Of a DNA stretch of 64,000 bases, positions 17,457 to 26,202 are shown in pieces; positions within the stretch are counted from its first letter, which is position 1; each line of letters starts with the position of its first letter. Both the position numbers and the translations under genes were made by a program. The notes under the pieces are model-generated. The model was given only the letters and a program-made list of their open reading frames with translations, was not told where the DNA came from and ran no database searches. Origin of the DNA: Syntrophotaleaceae bacterium (GTDB lineage: Bacteria > Desulfobacterota > Desulfuromonadia > Desulfuromonadales > Syntrophotaleaceae). The DNA lies in NCBI GenBank assembly GCA_041390365.1, contig JAWKQB010000003.1:434001-498000 (forward strand), in the 5' to 3' direction.

Positions 17457-18965
17457 ATGACGAAATCGATCTGGGAGGCGACGTCCCCGGACGGCACGGC
17501 TTTTCCATCATTGACCGGGTCTATTGAAACCGATGTGGTCATCATCGGTGGCGGCATCACCGGAATCATGGCGGCCATGCTGCTCACTGAAGGAGGAAAA
17601 CGGGTCGTGATGCTGGAAGCGAAGCGGCTCGGTTCCGGCTCCACCGGGCGTTCGACCGGCAATCTTCACATTGTGCCGGACGAGACTCTCCATCCCATCA
17701 GGAAAAAGTGGGGAAAGGAGGCGATGGCGCTTGTCGCGGAGTCCCGCGGAGAGGCTCTGAAACTGCTCGAGTCGACTGTGGCAGAGTACAATCTCGATTG
17801 CCGTTTCTGCCGCCGGCCGCATCACCTGATTGCGACAGACGATTCCCAGTTGCAGCCCCTGGAGGAGGAACATGCAGCCATGGACGAGGCGGGCCTGATG
17901 GTTTCCAGAGTCACGGACCTGCCTGCTCCCTTCTCGGGACGGAAGGGATTGATCATCGAGGGGCAGGCACAGTTTCATCCTTTGCTGTTCGTCCAGCAAC
18001 TGGCCGGCAGGATCTCCTCGGATCGATGCCGGATCTTCGAAAACTCACCGGTCAGGGAGATCGACGAACTCCATGTCAGGGTGAAGACGGACTCGGGCGA
18101 GGTTCGGGCGGCTGCCGTGATCATGGCGACCCACACTCCCAAGGGATTCAACCTGGTGCAGACGGAACTCAGGCCCAATCGGGAGTACGGCATTGCAGGC
18201 CGGCTGCGTTCCGGCACGGTCCCCGATGGAATCTTCTGGACCATGCAGGAGATGAGCCATTCCATTCGATCCTTTGAGAGGGAAGGGACCAGGTATTTCA
18301 TGGTCATCGGCGAAGAGCACAAGACCGGCCAGCACGATCCGAAGTCGGACTATTTCCGGCGGCTCGAGGAGTACGGCCGCGACTGTTTTGACATAGGAGC
18401 CATCGATTTCCGCTGGTCGGCCCAGAACTACCGACCGGCCGACCTCCTGCCGTACATCGGGCGCACGGCGGCGTCGGGGAAGGTCCACATGGCAACGGGA
18501 TTCAGCACCAGCGGTCTGCTTTACGGACCGCTGGCGGCGATGATTATTTCGGACGTGATCCACGGGCGGGAAAACCGATGGGAACAGGTCTATCGTTCCA
18601 CCCGCTTTGCCCCTGGCAAAGGGGGTCAAAAAATATTCAAGGAAAATGTCGATGTGGTGAAGCATTTCTTCAAGGATTACCTGACCCCTTCTGAAAAGAA
18701 GCAACTGGGGGATATACCGCCAGGCAGCGGCAAGGTGGCTGATTTCGAAGGGAAAAGGGTCGCCGTGTACCGCGACGAACAGAACGGCTGGAGCGCCGTC
18801 TCGCCGGTCTGTACCCATCTCGGCTGCGTCGTCCATTGGAACCCTTTGGAAAAAAGCTGGGACTGTCCATGCCACGGCAGCCGTTTCGCTCCCGATGGCA
18901 GCGTGATCGAAGGTCCGGCTCTGGAGCCGCTGGCAAGGAGGGAGCTGCATTTGCGGGGAAGTTAG
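17457..18965 (+). CDS. FAD-dependent oxidoreductase with C-terminal Rieske [2Fe-2S] domain
   Basis: A 502-residue fusion. The N-terminal 370 residues are a DAO-type flavoprotein: dinucleotide motif VVIIGGGITGIMAAMLLTEGG near residue 24 and a C-terminal FAD-contact segment GFSTSGLLYGPLAA. The last 90 residues form a Rieske domain with ligands in CTHLGC and CPCHGSRF, binding a [2Fe-2S] cluster through two Cys and two His. Such DAO-Rieske proteins are common in bacteria and are presumed to oxidise an amine or amino-acid-like substrate, passing electrons through the cluster; no substrate is established. There is no signal peptide. A GGGAGGTGGGC ribosome site supports the start. The gene stands alone. 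Confidence 0.92.
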   Translation: MTKSIWEATSPDGTAFPSLTGSIETDVVIIGGGITGIMAAMLLTEGGKRVVMLEAKRLGSGSTGRSTGNLHIVPDETLHPIRKKWGKEAMALVAESRGEALKLLESTVAEYNLDCRFCRRPHHLIATDDSQLQPLEEEHAAMDEAGLMVSRVTDLPAPFSGRKGLIIEGQAQFHPLLFVQQLAGRISSDRCRIFENSPVREIDELHVRVKTDSGEVRAAAVIMATHTPKGFNLVQTELRPNREYGIAGRLRSGTVPDGIFWTMQEMSHSIRSFEREGTRYFMVIGEEHKTGQHDPKSDYFRRLEEYGRDCFDIGAIDFRWSAQNYRPADLLPYIGRTAASGKVHMATGFSTSGLLYGPLAAMIISDVIHGRENRWEQVYRSTRFAPGKGGQKIFKENVDVVKHFFKDYLTPSEKKQLGDIPPGSGKVADFEGKRVAVYRDEQNGWSAVSPVCTHLGCVVHWNPLEKSWDCPCHGSRFAPDGSVIEGPALEPLARRELHLRGS

Positions 18966-18978
18966 GCGTTTCCACCGG

Positions 18979-19656
18979 TCAATCCGAATCTGGCCTGCGC
19001 GGTGTAAAGCACTCCGGCCCCTCGTGGCCGACCTTGTTGACGTAGGTGCTGACGGCTGTCAGCAGCAGGTCGCCGCAGTCATAGGGGGCGAGAAGGGGTA
19101 AAAGCTGGTCCGCATCTGAGACGGTGGGATCAAGCCACAGGGGGAAATCCACTGGTTGCAGAATGGCCGGCATGCGGTGGTGGATGGGACGGATCAAGGG
19201 GCACGGCTCGGTGGTCAGGATCGAGCAGGATTCCACCGGCCCCTCCGGTCCCTCCCACCTCTCCCAGATCCCGGGAAAAGCCAGCGGACTTCCGTCCCAC
19301 CGGGTAATATGAAAGGGGAGGCGCTCTTTCCCCTTCTTTTCCCACTCGTAATAACCGCTCGCCGGCACCAGGCAGCGCCGCGAGCGGAAAGCCCGGCGAA
19401 AGGCCGGCTTTCGCGCCACCGTCTCGCTGCGGGCATTGATCATCGAGTAACCGATCTTCGGATCGCTGGCCCATTCCGGGATAAGCCCCCAGCGCAGCAT
19501 CGCCAGCAGGCGGTGCCCTTCGGCATCGGCGCGCACCGTACCAATCACCGTGTTGGGCGCAACATTGTATCGCCGCCTCGGCAGTTTGGCCTCGAAAAGG
19601 TCAAAGTAGTTCTTGAGGTCGGCTTGAGAGAGGGCCTGCGAGAAGCGTCCGGGCAT
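18979..19656 (-). CDS. SRAP (YedK/HMCES) family protein with catalytic Cys2 replaced by Pro
   Basis: A 225-residue SOS-response-associated-peptidase protein. In YedK/HMCES, Met1 is removed and Cys2 reacts with abasic sites in single-stranded DNA, forming a stable thiazolidine cross-link. Here the N terminus reads MPGRF, not MCGRF: codon 2 is CCC. The other active-site residues are kept: Asn74 in MINARSET, Glu104 in GYYEW and His159 in IHHRMP. A GGGGAGAG ribosome site precedes this ATG, and no in-frame alternative with a cysteine is seen upstream. The rest of the fold is intact (NVAPNT, RWGLIP, RRCLVPASG). It could be an inactive variant, or a variant that uses the N-terminal proline amine. 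No SOS box was identified. Confidence 0.93.
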   Translation of the reverse strand: MPGRFSQALSQADLKNYFDLFEAKLPRRRYNVAPNTVIGTVRADAEGHRLLAMLRWGLIPEWASDPKIGYSMINARSETVARKPAFRRAFRSRRCLVPASGYYEWEKKGKERLPFHITRWDGSPLAFPGIWERWEGPEGPVESCSILTTEPCPLIRPIHHRMPAILQPVDFPLWLDPTVSDADQLLPLLAPYDCGDLLLTAVSTYVNKVGHEGPECFTPRRPDSD

Positions 19657-19718
19657 TTGAGACTCTCCCCGAGAAGGAAAAAACTCCTTTTCCCCAACAT
19701 TCTATCTCAAGCGGTTTC

Positions 19719-20489
19719 CTAGGGAACCCGGAACGCTCTTTTTTCCGATTGTCTGGGGCGTTCCCGCTTCTCCTGTTCGACTTCAATATCGAAATCGAGG
19801 ACCAGCGGAAGATGGTCGGAGAAAAGAACCTGCGGAATCCGGAGATCCCGTACCTTAATCCCCTGACTGTAGAGAATGAAGTCGAGATGCCGGGTCGGAT
19901 GCCGGCTCGGAAAGGTTGGCAAACGGCTGGCGTTGGCGTTCTGCAGGCCTGAGGCAGCCAAAAAAAGGTCGATTTCCCGTTCGCCCCACAGAGCATTGAA
20001 ATCCCCCGCCACAACATAAGGTTTGCCGGTACTCTTCACCAGGTCGTAGAGTGCCGTCAGTTGCTGATGGCGCGTCCGCGCCCCGAGGGCCAGGTGCACC
20101 AGATAGAAAACCACATGGTCCAGCTCCAGCTCGATGACCAGACGCTTCATCCCCTTTTGAAAGAAATGAAAGGTCTCGTTGCAGATGCGGTCGCGGGCCA
20201 GAAAAGCGTTTCCCTGCTTGTTGAAGACCGGCAGGTGGGACCAGAGAGAGGTCTGGGCGTATTTGACTGAATGCGAATGGTAGCACTCCAGGGAATCCGC
20301 CAGCAGTTCCGCCTGATTTTTCCACCCGGTGCGGTAGGAGCCCAGATCGACCTCGATCAAACCGGCCACATCCGGGTTGAGACTGCGCAGAAAGGTGGAG
20401 ATCCGTTTCAGATTTCTGGCTGAGGGCCGCACAAATCCGTGCGACCTGGAACCCGTCCCGTATCGGATGTTGTAGAGCACAAACCTCAT
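19719..20489 (-). CDS. Endonuclease/exonuclease/phosphatase (EEP) family hydrolase
   Basis: A 256-residue metal-dependent hydrolase of the DNase I-like fold, acting on phosphoesters (DNA, phosphoinositide or small substrates; unknown here). Motifs in order: RFVLYNIRYG (Asn metal/phosphate ligand), GLIEVDLGS (Glu metal ligand), LVHLALGARTRHQQL, VVAGDFNAL (Asp, Asn) and SDHLPLVLDFD (Asp-His catalytic end). The start at 20489 is chosen for the GAGGGGACC ribosome site. No signal peptide. A decayed second copy lies at 27263-27412. The neighbouring minus-strand genes are not functionally related. Confidence 0.9.
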   Translation of the reverse strand: MRFVLYNIRYGTGSRSHGFVRPSARNLKRISTFLRSLNPDVAGLIEVDLGSYRTGWKNQAELLADSLECYHSHSVKYAQTSLWSHLPVFNKQGNAFLARDRICNETFHFFQKGMKRLVIELELDHVVFYLVHLALGARTRHQQLTALYDLVKSTGKPYVVAGDFNALWGEREIDLFLAASGLQNANASRLPTFPSRHPTRHLDFILYSQGIKVRDLRIPQVLFSDHLPLVLDFDIEVEQEKRERPRQSEKRAFRVP

Positions 20490-20621
20490 GGTCCCCTCGC
20501 AGTCGTTTAAGATGCCTGCTTTCAAAGGGTAAATAGCGACCGCAAGGAATGCAAGCCCTGCCCCTTCTTTGCTCTTGAGCGGCAGCCTCCCTCCGCCCCT
20601 GCTTGAACGATCTCTGCAGGA

Positions 20622-21674
20622 TCATTCTTTCACCGGGAATACCACCAGGTCGCGCACCTTGGGGTGAATGTCGATCAGGTCGCCGACATCGTAAGAGAGA
20701 TGGCTGGGAACAAGCGCCTGAACCAGATCTTCATTCGGCAAGCGCAGGAGGTAGAGGATGTCGCCACCCCTGAAACTTCGCCTCACGATTTCGGCGCTCA
20801 CCGAATCGTGAGAATTGCAGGCAATTTCCTCGGGGCGAATCAGTACCCTGACGGCCCGCCCTTCAGCCAGTCCAGGGGAAAAATCTCCCCTGAGGATGCC
20901 GAGAGCGGTTTCCACCCCTCCATCTTTCCGGACGGTTCCCGGAAGCAGAGTTCCTTCCCCCACAAAACAGGCCACGAAAGGGTCGGAGGGCGCATGATAG
21001 AGATCGAAGGCCGTTCCCCATTGCCGCAGCCGGCCGCTATCCATCACCCCGATCCGGTCGGCTACTGCAAAGGCCTCATGCTGATTGTGGGTGACGAAGA
21101 GGGCTGTAGCTCCATTGGCTTTGAGAATGTCGCGCACCTCCATCGAAAGTCGTTCCCGCAAGGTGACATCGAGGTTGGAGAAGGGTTCGTCCAGGAGCAG
21201 GAGCTCAGGTTGGGGGGCCAGGGCTCGCGCCAGGGCCACCCTCTGCTGCTGCCCCCCTGAAATTTCATGGGGATACCGGTCGCGCTCCTTCTCCAGCCCG
21301 ACCAGTTTCAGCATCTCCTGCACTCGTAGCGGTTTAAGCTCCCGTTCGACCCCCCGCAGACCGAAAGCGATGTTTTGCGCGACCGAAAGGTGGGGAAAGA
21401 GCGCGTAGTCCTGAAAGACCATGCCGATCCCCCGCTTCGCCGGCGGAAGATGGAGCAGCGGACTGCTGACAAGACGCTCGTTCAGGCGAATTTCACCGTC
21501 AAGCAGCCGTTCAAATCCTGCGATTGTGCGCAGTACCGTGGTTTTCCCGCACCCACTGACTCCGAGCAGGCAGCCGATCTCGCCTTTGTCCAGCTGCAGG
21601 GAAAGCTCGCGGATCACCATTTGAGGACCGTAGGACTGGGAAATCTTGTCAATCTGTAGAACCGGTTGCTTCAT
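20622..21674 (-). CDS. fbpC: Ferric-iron ABC transporter, ATP-binding protein (FbpC-like)
   Basis: A 350-residue ATPase of a periplasmic-binding-protein importer. Walker A is GVSGCGKTTVLR, the signature ISGGQQQRVALARAL, Walker B LLLLDEPFSNLD and the H-loop FVTHNQHEA. The C-terminal 110 residues form a TOBE-type beta domain (RVLIRPEEIACN). Homology to FbpC/AfuC and the genes upstream indicate Fe(III) import. The start at 21674 has a GAGAAGAAAG ribosome site. The frame is open upstream to 21977, but that part overlaps the permease in another frame and is not coding. It is the last gene of an apparent operon FbpA-FbpB-FbpC, transcribed on the minus strand. Confidence 0.9.
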   Translation of the reverse strand: MKQPVLQIDKISQSYGPQMVIRELSLQLDKGEIGCLLGVSGCGKTTVLRTIAGFERLLDGEIRLNERLVSSPLLHLPPAKRGIGMVFQDYALFPHLSVAQNIAFGLRGVERELKPLRVQEMLKLVGLEKERDRYPHEISGGQQQRVALARALAPQPELLLLDEPFSNLDVTLRERLSMEVRDILKANGATALFVTHNQHEAFAVADRIGVMDSGRLRQWGTAFDLYHAPSDPFVACFVGEGTLLPGTVRKDGGVETALGILRGDFSPGLAEGRAVRVLIRPEEIACNSHDSVSAEIVRRSFRGGDILYLLRLPNEDLVQALVPSHLSYDVGDLIDIHPKVRDLVVFPVKE

Positions 21675-21823
21675 ATCTTTCTTCTCATCCAAACAGTTAT
21701 GCATTCGAAAATTCGATTCGTCATGCCCGATGGGTCTATCGGGCATCCATGTTTTCCAGGATTCAAAGACTGGATTCCCGATCAACATCGCTTTGGGAAT
21801 GACTTTTTGCCAAACATCAAGCC

Positions 21824-23530
21824 TTATTTCCGACTTTTCTCCGATTTTTCGGAATGGCGCATCAGCAGCACGATGGGAGCGAGTCCGGCCAGGACCAGGC
21901 CCACGGCCGGCAATGCCGCCCGCTCCCATTCCCCCTCTGACGTGAGCTCGAAGATCTTGACCGCCAGGGTGTCCCAACCGAACGGGCGGGTCATCAGAGT
22001 AATCGGCATCTCCTTCATCACGTCGATCAGTGCAATGGTGGCAGCGGTCATCAAGCCGCCGCGCAGCATCGGCAGATGAATTCGAACAAGAATGCCGGGC
22101 CCCCGCAGGCCGGTGAGGCGGGCGGCCTCATCGATGCTCGGCGTTACCCTGTGCATGGCGCTGTCGATCGGTTTGAACCCCGTGGCCAGAAAACGCACCA
22201 GATAGGCCGCCAGCATGATGATCACGGTCCCCTGCAGCAGGGGGCCGAGGCGCACTCCCCATAACTGCCGGGCGACATCGATGATCAGGTTGTCGAGGGC
22301 GGCCAGGGGGATGAAGATGCCGACCGCCAGCACCGCCCCCGGCAAGGCGTAGCCGAGATTGGCCACCTGTACCAGGGTGCGGGTCAGACCATCGGGATGA
22401 CGGCGGGAAGCGTAGGAGATGACGAGCGCTGTGGCGGTGATCAGCAGGGCGGCGGAGATTCCCAGCAGAAGGGAACGTCCCACCAGCCCGAGGTAGCGGC
22501 TGTTGAATTCTTGCGAAAAACTCGCCAGGGCCCAAGTCCCCAGCTGGAAAACAGGAATCAGAAATCCGGCCAGCAGCACCGCCGAGGCCCAGGCCGTCGC
22601 GGCCACCCCTTTCCAGCCCCGCAGCCGGAGGCGTTCTCCCGAACCGTATTGACGGGAAGTGGTGAAACGCCGCCGGGGAGAAATCAGTTTCCGTTCCATC
22701 GCCACCAGCAAAAGCACCAGCGCGACCAGCAGCGAAGACAGCTGCGCCGCCGCCGGCAGGGAGAAGAATCCGTACCACGCCTTGTAGATGGCTGTGGTGA
22801 AGGTGTCGAAGTTGAAGATGGAGACGGCACCGAAGTCGGCCATGACCTCCATCAGCACCAGCAGCAGTCCACCGCCGATCCAGGGGCGGGCCATGGGCAG
22901 AGCCACCCGGAAAAACCCTTCGAGCAGACCGCACCCCAGGGTCTCGGCAGCCTCAAGAGCCCGCTTGCCCTGGCTTTGGAAGGCATTCTTGGTCAACAGA
23001 TAGACGTAGGGATACAGGGCCAGGGACATGACCAGGACGACCCCTGCGCCAGAACGCATGTTGGGAAAGGGTGTCCCGACCCCGAACCATTCCCGGAAGG
23101 CGCTCTGGATCGGACCGGCGTAATCGAACAGGCCGAGAAAGACAAAGGCCAGCACATAGGTCGGCATGGCCAAAGGAAGCAGCAGCGCCCACGAGAAGAA
23201 ACTTCGCCCAGGAAATTCACAGACGGCGGTCAGCCAGGCCAGGCTCACCCCTAGAAGCAGCGTGCCGCCCCCTACCCCAACTACCAGCCACAGCGAATTC
23301 AGCAGCAGTCTTGCCAGCAGGTTCTCCCGCAGATGGCTCCAGATATCCCCGGCCGGGGTCAGCCAGGAGAATCCGACCACCGACAGGGGCACCAGAACGA
23401 GCAGGGCTACAAGGATGGTGAAAATCCGCCAGCCGTCATAGAAGCGAAGTCGACCGAGAGGGGCCAGGACGATCGCCAGCGGCGCCCCGGCCCCCCTCGG
23501 GGAAGGGTTGCGAAAAAAAGGGATCGGCAT
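21824..23530 (-). CDS. fbpB: Ferric-iron ABC transporter, permease (FbpB-like)
   Basis: A 568-residue fused permease with about 12 membrane helices, carrying two copies of the EAA loop that contacts the ATPase: EAAETLGCGLLEGFFRVALP in the first half and DEAARLTGLRGPGILVRIHLP in the second. This double-length arrangement is that of FbpB/SfuB ferric-iron permeases. It begins four bases after the FbpA stop. It would form the channel for Fe(III) delivered by the upstream binding protein. FbpC starts 150 bases after its stop, so the ATPase is probably translated from its own ribosome site. Confidence 0.92.
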   Translation of the reverse strand: MPIPFFRNPSPRGAGAPLAIVLAPLGRLRFYDGWRIFTILVALLVLVPLSVVGFSWLTPAGDIWSHLRENLLARLLLNSLWLVVGVGGGTLLLGVSLAWLTAVCEFPGRSFFSWALLLPLAMPTYVLAFVFLGLFDYAGPIQSAFREWFGVGTPFPNMRSGAGVVLVMSLALYPYVYLLTKNAFQSQGKRALEAAETLGCGLLEGFFRVALPMARPWIGGGLLLVLMEVMADFGAVSIFNFDTFTTAIYKAWYGFFSLPAAAQLSSLLVALVLLLVAMERKLISPRRRFTTSRQYGSGERLRLRGWKGVAATAWASAVLLAGFLIPVFQLGTWALASFSQEFNSRYLGLVGRSLLLGISAALLITATALVISYASRRHPDGLTRTLVQVANLGYALPGAVLAVGIFIPLAALDNLIIDVARQLWGVRLGPLLQGTVIIMLAAYLVRFLATGFKPIDSAMHRVTPSIDEAARLTGLRGPGILVRIHLPMLRGGLMTAATIALIDVMKEMPITLMTRPFGWDTLAVKIFELTSEGEWERAALPAVGLVLAGLAPIVLLMRHSEKSEKSRK

Positions 23531-23533
23531 GAA

Positions 23534-24538
23534 TCAGCGGTAACCGGCGCGATCCATGAGCTTGATGGCTTCGGCCTGCAGCTCCCCGGCGTTGTTCACA
23601 TTGATCGGATTCTGCTTGAACGTTCCCCAGGCCGCAACATCGGGATGGGTCTTGACCGCGGGATTGGCAGGGTATTCCAGGTTGGCGTCGGCGAACAGGC
23701 TCTGGGCTTTTTCGGAGGAGAGCCACTCCAGCAGCTTGCGGGCGCCGGAGGCATTGGGAGCCTGCCGGGTTATCCCGGCACCCGAGACGTTGACGTGGAC
23801 GCCGCTCCCCTTCTGGTTGGGCCAGAACTGGGCCAGTTTCAGGTCGGGATTGTCCTCTTTCAGTCGGCCGAAATAGTAGGTGTTGACCAGACCGACATCA
23901 CCCTGCCCGGCAACGATGGCCTCCATCACCTGAGTGTCGTTGGAGAAGGGGGGCGCGGCGAGATTTTTCACCCAGGAGCGGACGATCTGCTCCGCTTTCG
24001 CCTCTCCATGCTCGGCGATCAGCATGGCCACCAGCGACTGGTTGTAGACCTTGTTCGAGGTGCGCAGCAGCAGGCGCTTGTTCCAGCGGGGATCTCCCAG
24101 AGCTTCGTAGGTGGAGAGCTCCCCTGGGTTGACCCGCTCGGTGCTGTAGACGATGGTCCGGGCCCGGAGCGACAGGCCGAACCAGAGGTTTTCGGGATCC
24201 CGCAGATGATCCGGAATATTTGCCTCCAGCACCTTGGACCGGACGGGCTGCAGCAGGCCCTTTTCCGCCGCCTGCCAGAGGTTGCCCGCATCGACGGTGA
24301 TCAGCATGTCGGCCCGCGTGTTCTTCCCTTCGGCCATGAGCCGTTGCAGAAGGGGACCTTCCTTGTCGGTTATGAAGGTGACCTTGACCCCGGTTTCAGC
24401 CGTGTAGGCGTCAAAAAGGGGGCGAATGAGATGCTCATTGCGCGCTGAATAGACCACCACCTCTTCGGCCAGAGCGGCTGCGGGAAGGATGAGAAGCAGC
24501 AGGGAAAAGAAAAGGAAATACGAACGCAAGGGGATCAT
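23534..24538 (-). CDS. fbpA: Fe(III)-binding periplasmic protein (FbpA-like)
   Basis: A 334-residue solute-binding protein. Signal peptide to about residue 22 (FLFFSLLLLILPAAALA), then EEVVVYSARNEHLIRPLFDAYTA, the standard opening of FbpA/FutA-class ferric-iron binding proteins. The conserved twin tyrosines that bind Fe(III) are visible as NTYYFGRL. The start at 24538 is supported by a CCAGGAG site; the upstream residues in the same frame are untranslated leader. A Fur-box-like palindrome lies 26-40 bases upstream of the start. Confidence 0.92.
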   Translation of the reverse strand: MIPLRSYFLFFSLLLLILPAAALAEEVVVYSARNEHLIRPLFDAYTAETGVKVTFITDKEGPLLQRLMAEGKNTRADMLITVDAGNLWQAAEKGLLQPVRSKVLEANIPDHLRDPENLWFGLSLRARTIVYSTERVNPGELSTYEALGDPRWNKRLLLRTSNKVYNQSLVAMLIAEHGEAKAEQIVRSWVKNLAAPPFSNDTQVMEAIVAGQGDVGLVNTYYFGRLKEDNPDLKLAQFWPNQKGSGVHVNVSGAGITRQAPNASGARKLLEWLSSEKAQSLFADANLEYPANPAVKTHPDVAAWGTFKQNPINVNNAGELQAEAIKLMDRAGYR

Positions 24539-24563
24539 GTTTTCTCCTGGGGGAAAATAGAAA

Positions 24564-24578
24564 TGAAAATTGTTTTCA
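24564..24578. promoter_or_regulatory. Candidate Fur box upstream of the iron ABC operon
   Basis: TGAAAATTGTTTTCA is a near-perfect 7-1-7 inverted repeat (one mismatched pair) that resembles the Fur consensus TGAAAATnATTTTCA. It lies 26-40 bases upstream of the FbpA start, where it would cover the promoter. Iron-loaded Fur would repress the importer. The MBOAT gene diverges 160 bases away and might be affected too. Confidence 0.6.
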
Positions 24579-24738
24579 GAAAGATAATGAAAAAGGGGAA
24601 CTGTTGTCAAGCGGAATGAGTGGAAAAGAGCATCCTGCGACGATAGTTTTGATGGGGTTATCCGGCAGGCTGATCGGATTAAGCTGGCAAACAGATCTGA
24701 AAAATGTTATTCAAGGATCGTTTTTCCCGAGGTATCAG

Positions 24739-26199
24739 ATGCTATTCAATTCACATGTTTATATTTTTCTTTTTCTCCCGGCCGTGCTGGCTGGCTTCTT
24801 TTTTCTTAACCGCCTGCGGTGGGTTCAGCCGGCGAAAGCCTGGCTCGTCCTTGCCTCCCTTCTGTTCTATTCATACTGGAATCCGAGATATCTTCTCCTG
24901 ATTGTGGCCTCGATGCTTTTCAATTATGCCTTGGGCACCGCCATGGCAAGGCATGAGAAGGGCGGGAGAGCGAATCCAAAGGCAGTTCTTATTTTTGGAA
25001 TCTCGATCAATCTGGCTCTGCTCGGGTTCTATAAGTACTCGGATTTCTTTATAGAAAACATCAATGCTCTTGCCGGAACCGATTTTAGTTTCTTCCGCCT
25101 GGCCCTGCCGCTTGCCATCAGCTTTTTTACCTTCCAGCAGATTGCTTACCTGTTTGACAGCTATAAAGGCGAGACGACCGAATACGACTTTCTCAACTAC
25201 TGCCTTTTCGTGAGTTTCTTTCCCCAGTTGATCGCGGGGCCGATTGTCCACCACAAGGAGATGATGCCGCAGTTTGCACGGGTGAAGAACGTTTTCTTCA
25301 ACTGGAAGAACATGGCTATGGGCGTCTTTATTTTCTCCATCGGGTTCTTCAAAAAAGTCGTGGTTGCCGATTCTTTCGCCGTCTGGGCCACTGCCGGCTT
25401 TGACGGAGCCGACGTCCTGACATTTTTTGAAGCCTGGGCATCGTCTCTGAGCTACACCCTTCAGCTGTATTACGACTTCAGCGGCTATACGGACATGGCC
25501 ATCGGCTCGGCCTACATGTTCAACATCCAGCTGCCGATCAATTTCAACTCCCCCTACAAGGCGGTCAACATTCAGGATTTCTGGCGCCGCTGGCATATCA
25601 CTCTCAGCCGATGGTTGCGCGACTATCTGTATATTCCCCTCGGTGGCAACCGCAAGGGGCCCGGCCGCACCTACATCAACCTTTTTTTGACTTTCCTCCT
25701 GGGGGGCTTATGGCATGGGGCGGGTTGGACCTTTGTCCTCTGGGGGGGCATGCACGGCGCCGGGACGGCCCTGCACAAGTGGTGGCAGGACAAGGGTATG
25801 CGGATGCCGAAGTGGGCGGCCTGGCTGACGACTTTTCTTTTTGTGCACTTCGCCTGGGTTTTTTTCCGGGCCCAAAGCTTTGACGATGCCCTCAAGGTGT
25901 TTCGGGGATTGTTCGGGTTGAGCGGATTTGTTCTGCCGGAGGGCCTCGGCGCAGCTTTTGGCTGGCTGGGGAATTACGGCGTCGAATTCGGCGAGGCCCT
26001 GGCCGGTATCGATGGAGGAAGCACTGCAGCCAGTATGCTTCTTCTCTTCGGCCTGATTGCCGTGGCAGCAAAAAATTCGCTCGAAATCGGCGCCTGCATG
26101 AGAACGAACAAGAGGCACCTGGCGTTTTCGCTTGTGCTGTTTACCTATGCCACCTTCAAGCTCACGCAGGTATCTGAGTTTCTATATTTTAATTTCTGA
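24739..26199 (+). CDS. MBOAT-family membrane O-acyltransferase (AlgI-like)
   Basis: A 486-residue multi-pass protein, with about 10-12 membrane helices, that transfers acyl groups (usually acetyl) onto exported polysaccharide or another surface molecule. Family landmarks: FWRRWHITLSRWLRDYLYIPLGGNRKG and the catalytic-His region GGLWHGAGWTFVLWGGMHG. The start at 24739 has GAGG upstream; the frame extends further but that part lacks a membrane-protein profile. The next gene starts four bases after its stop and encodes an SGNH-like protein, so the pair resembles the AlgI/AlgJ and PatA/PatB acetylation modules. No polysaccharide synthesis genes are nearby, so the acceptor is unknown. Confidence 0.9.
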   Translation: MLFNSHVYIFLFLPAVLAGFFFLNRLRWVQPAKAWLVLASLLFYSYWNPRYLLLIVASMLFNYALGTAMARHEKGGRANPKAVLIFGISINLALLGFYKYSDFFIENINALAGTDFSFFRLALPLAISFFTFQQIAYLFDSYKGETTEYDFLNYCLFVSFFPQLIAGPIVHHKEMMPQFARVKNVFFNWKNMAMGVFIFSIGFFKKVVVADSFAVWATAGFDGADVLTFFEAWASSLSYTLQLYYDFSGYTDMAIGSAYMFNIQLPINFNSPYKAVNIQDFWRRWHITLSRWLRDYLYIPLGGNRKGPGRTYINLFLTFLLGGLWHGAGWTFVLWGGMHGAGTALHKWWQDKGMRMPKWAAWLTTFLFVHFAWVFFRAQSFDDALKVFRGLFGLSGFVLPEGLGAAFGWLGNYGVEFGEALAGIDGGSTAASMLLLFGLIAVAAKNSLEIGACMRTNKRHLAFSLVLFTYATFKLTQVSEFLYFNF

Positions 26200-26202
26200 A
26201 AA

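Noticed and set aside
21675..21977. In-frame extension upstream of the FbpC-like ATPase
   Set aside because: It overlaps the permease gene in another frame, lacks ABC features and has a worse start site than 21674.
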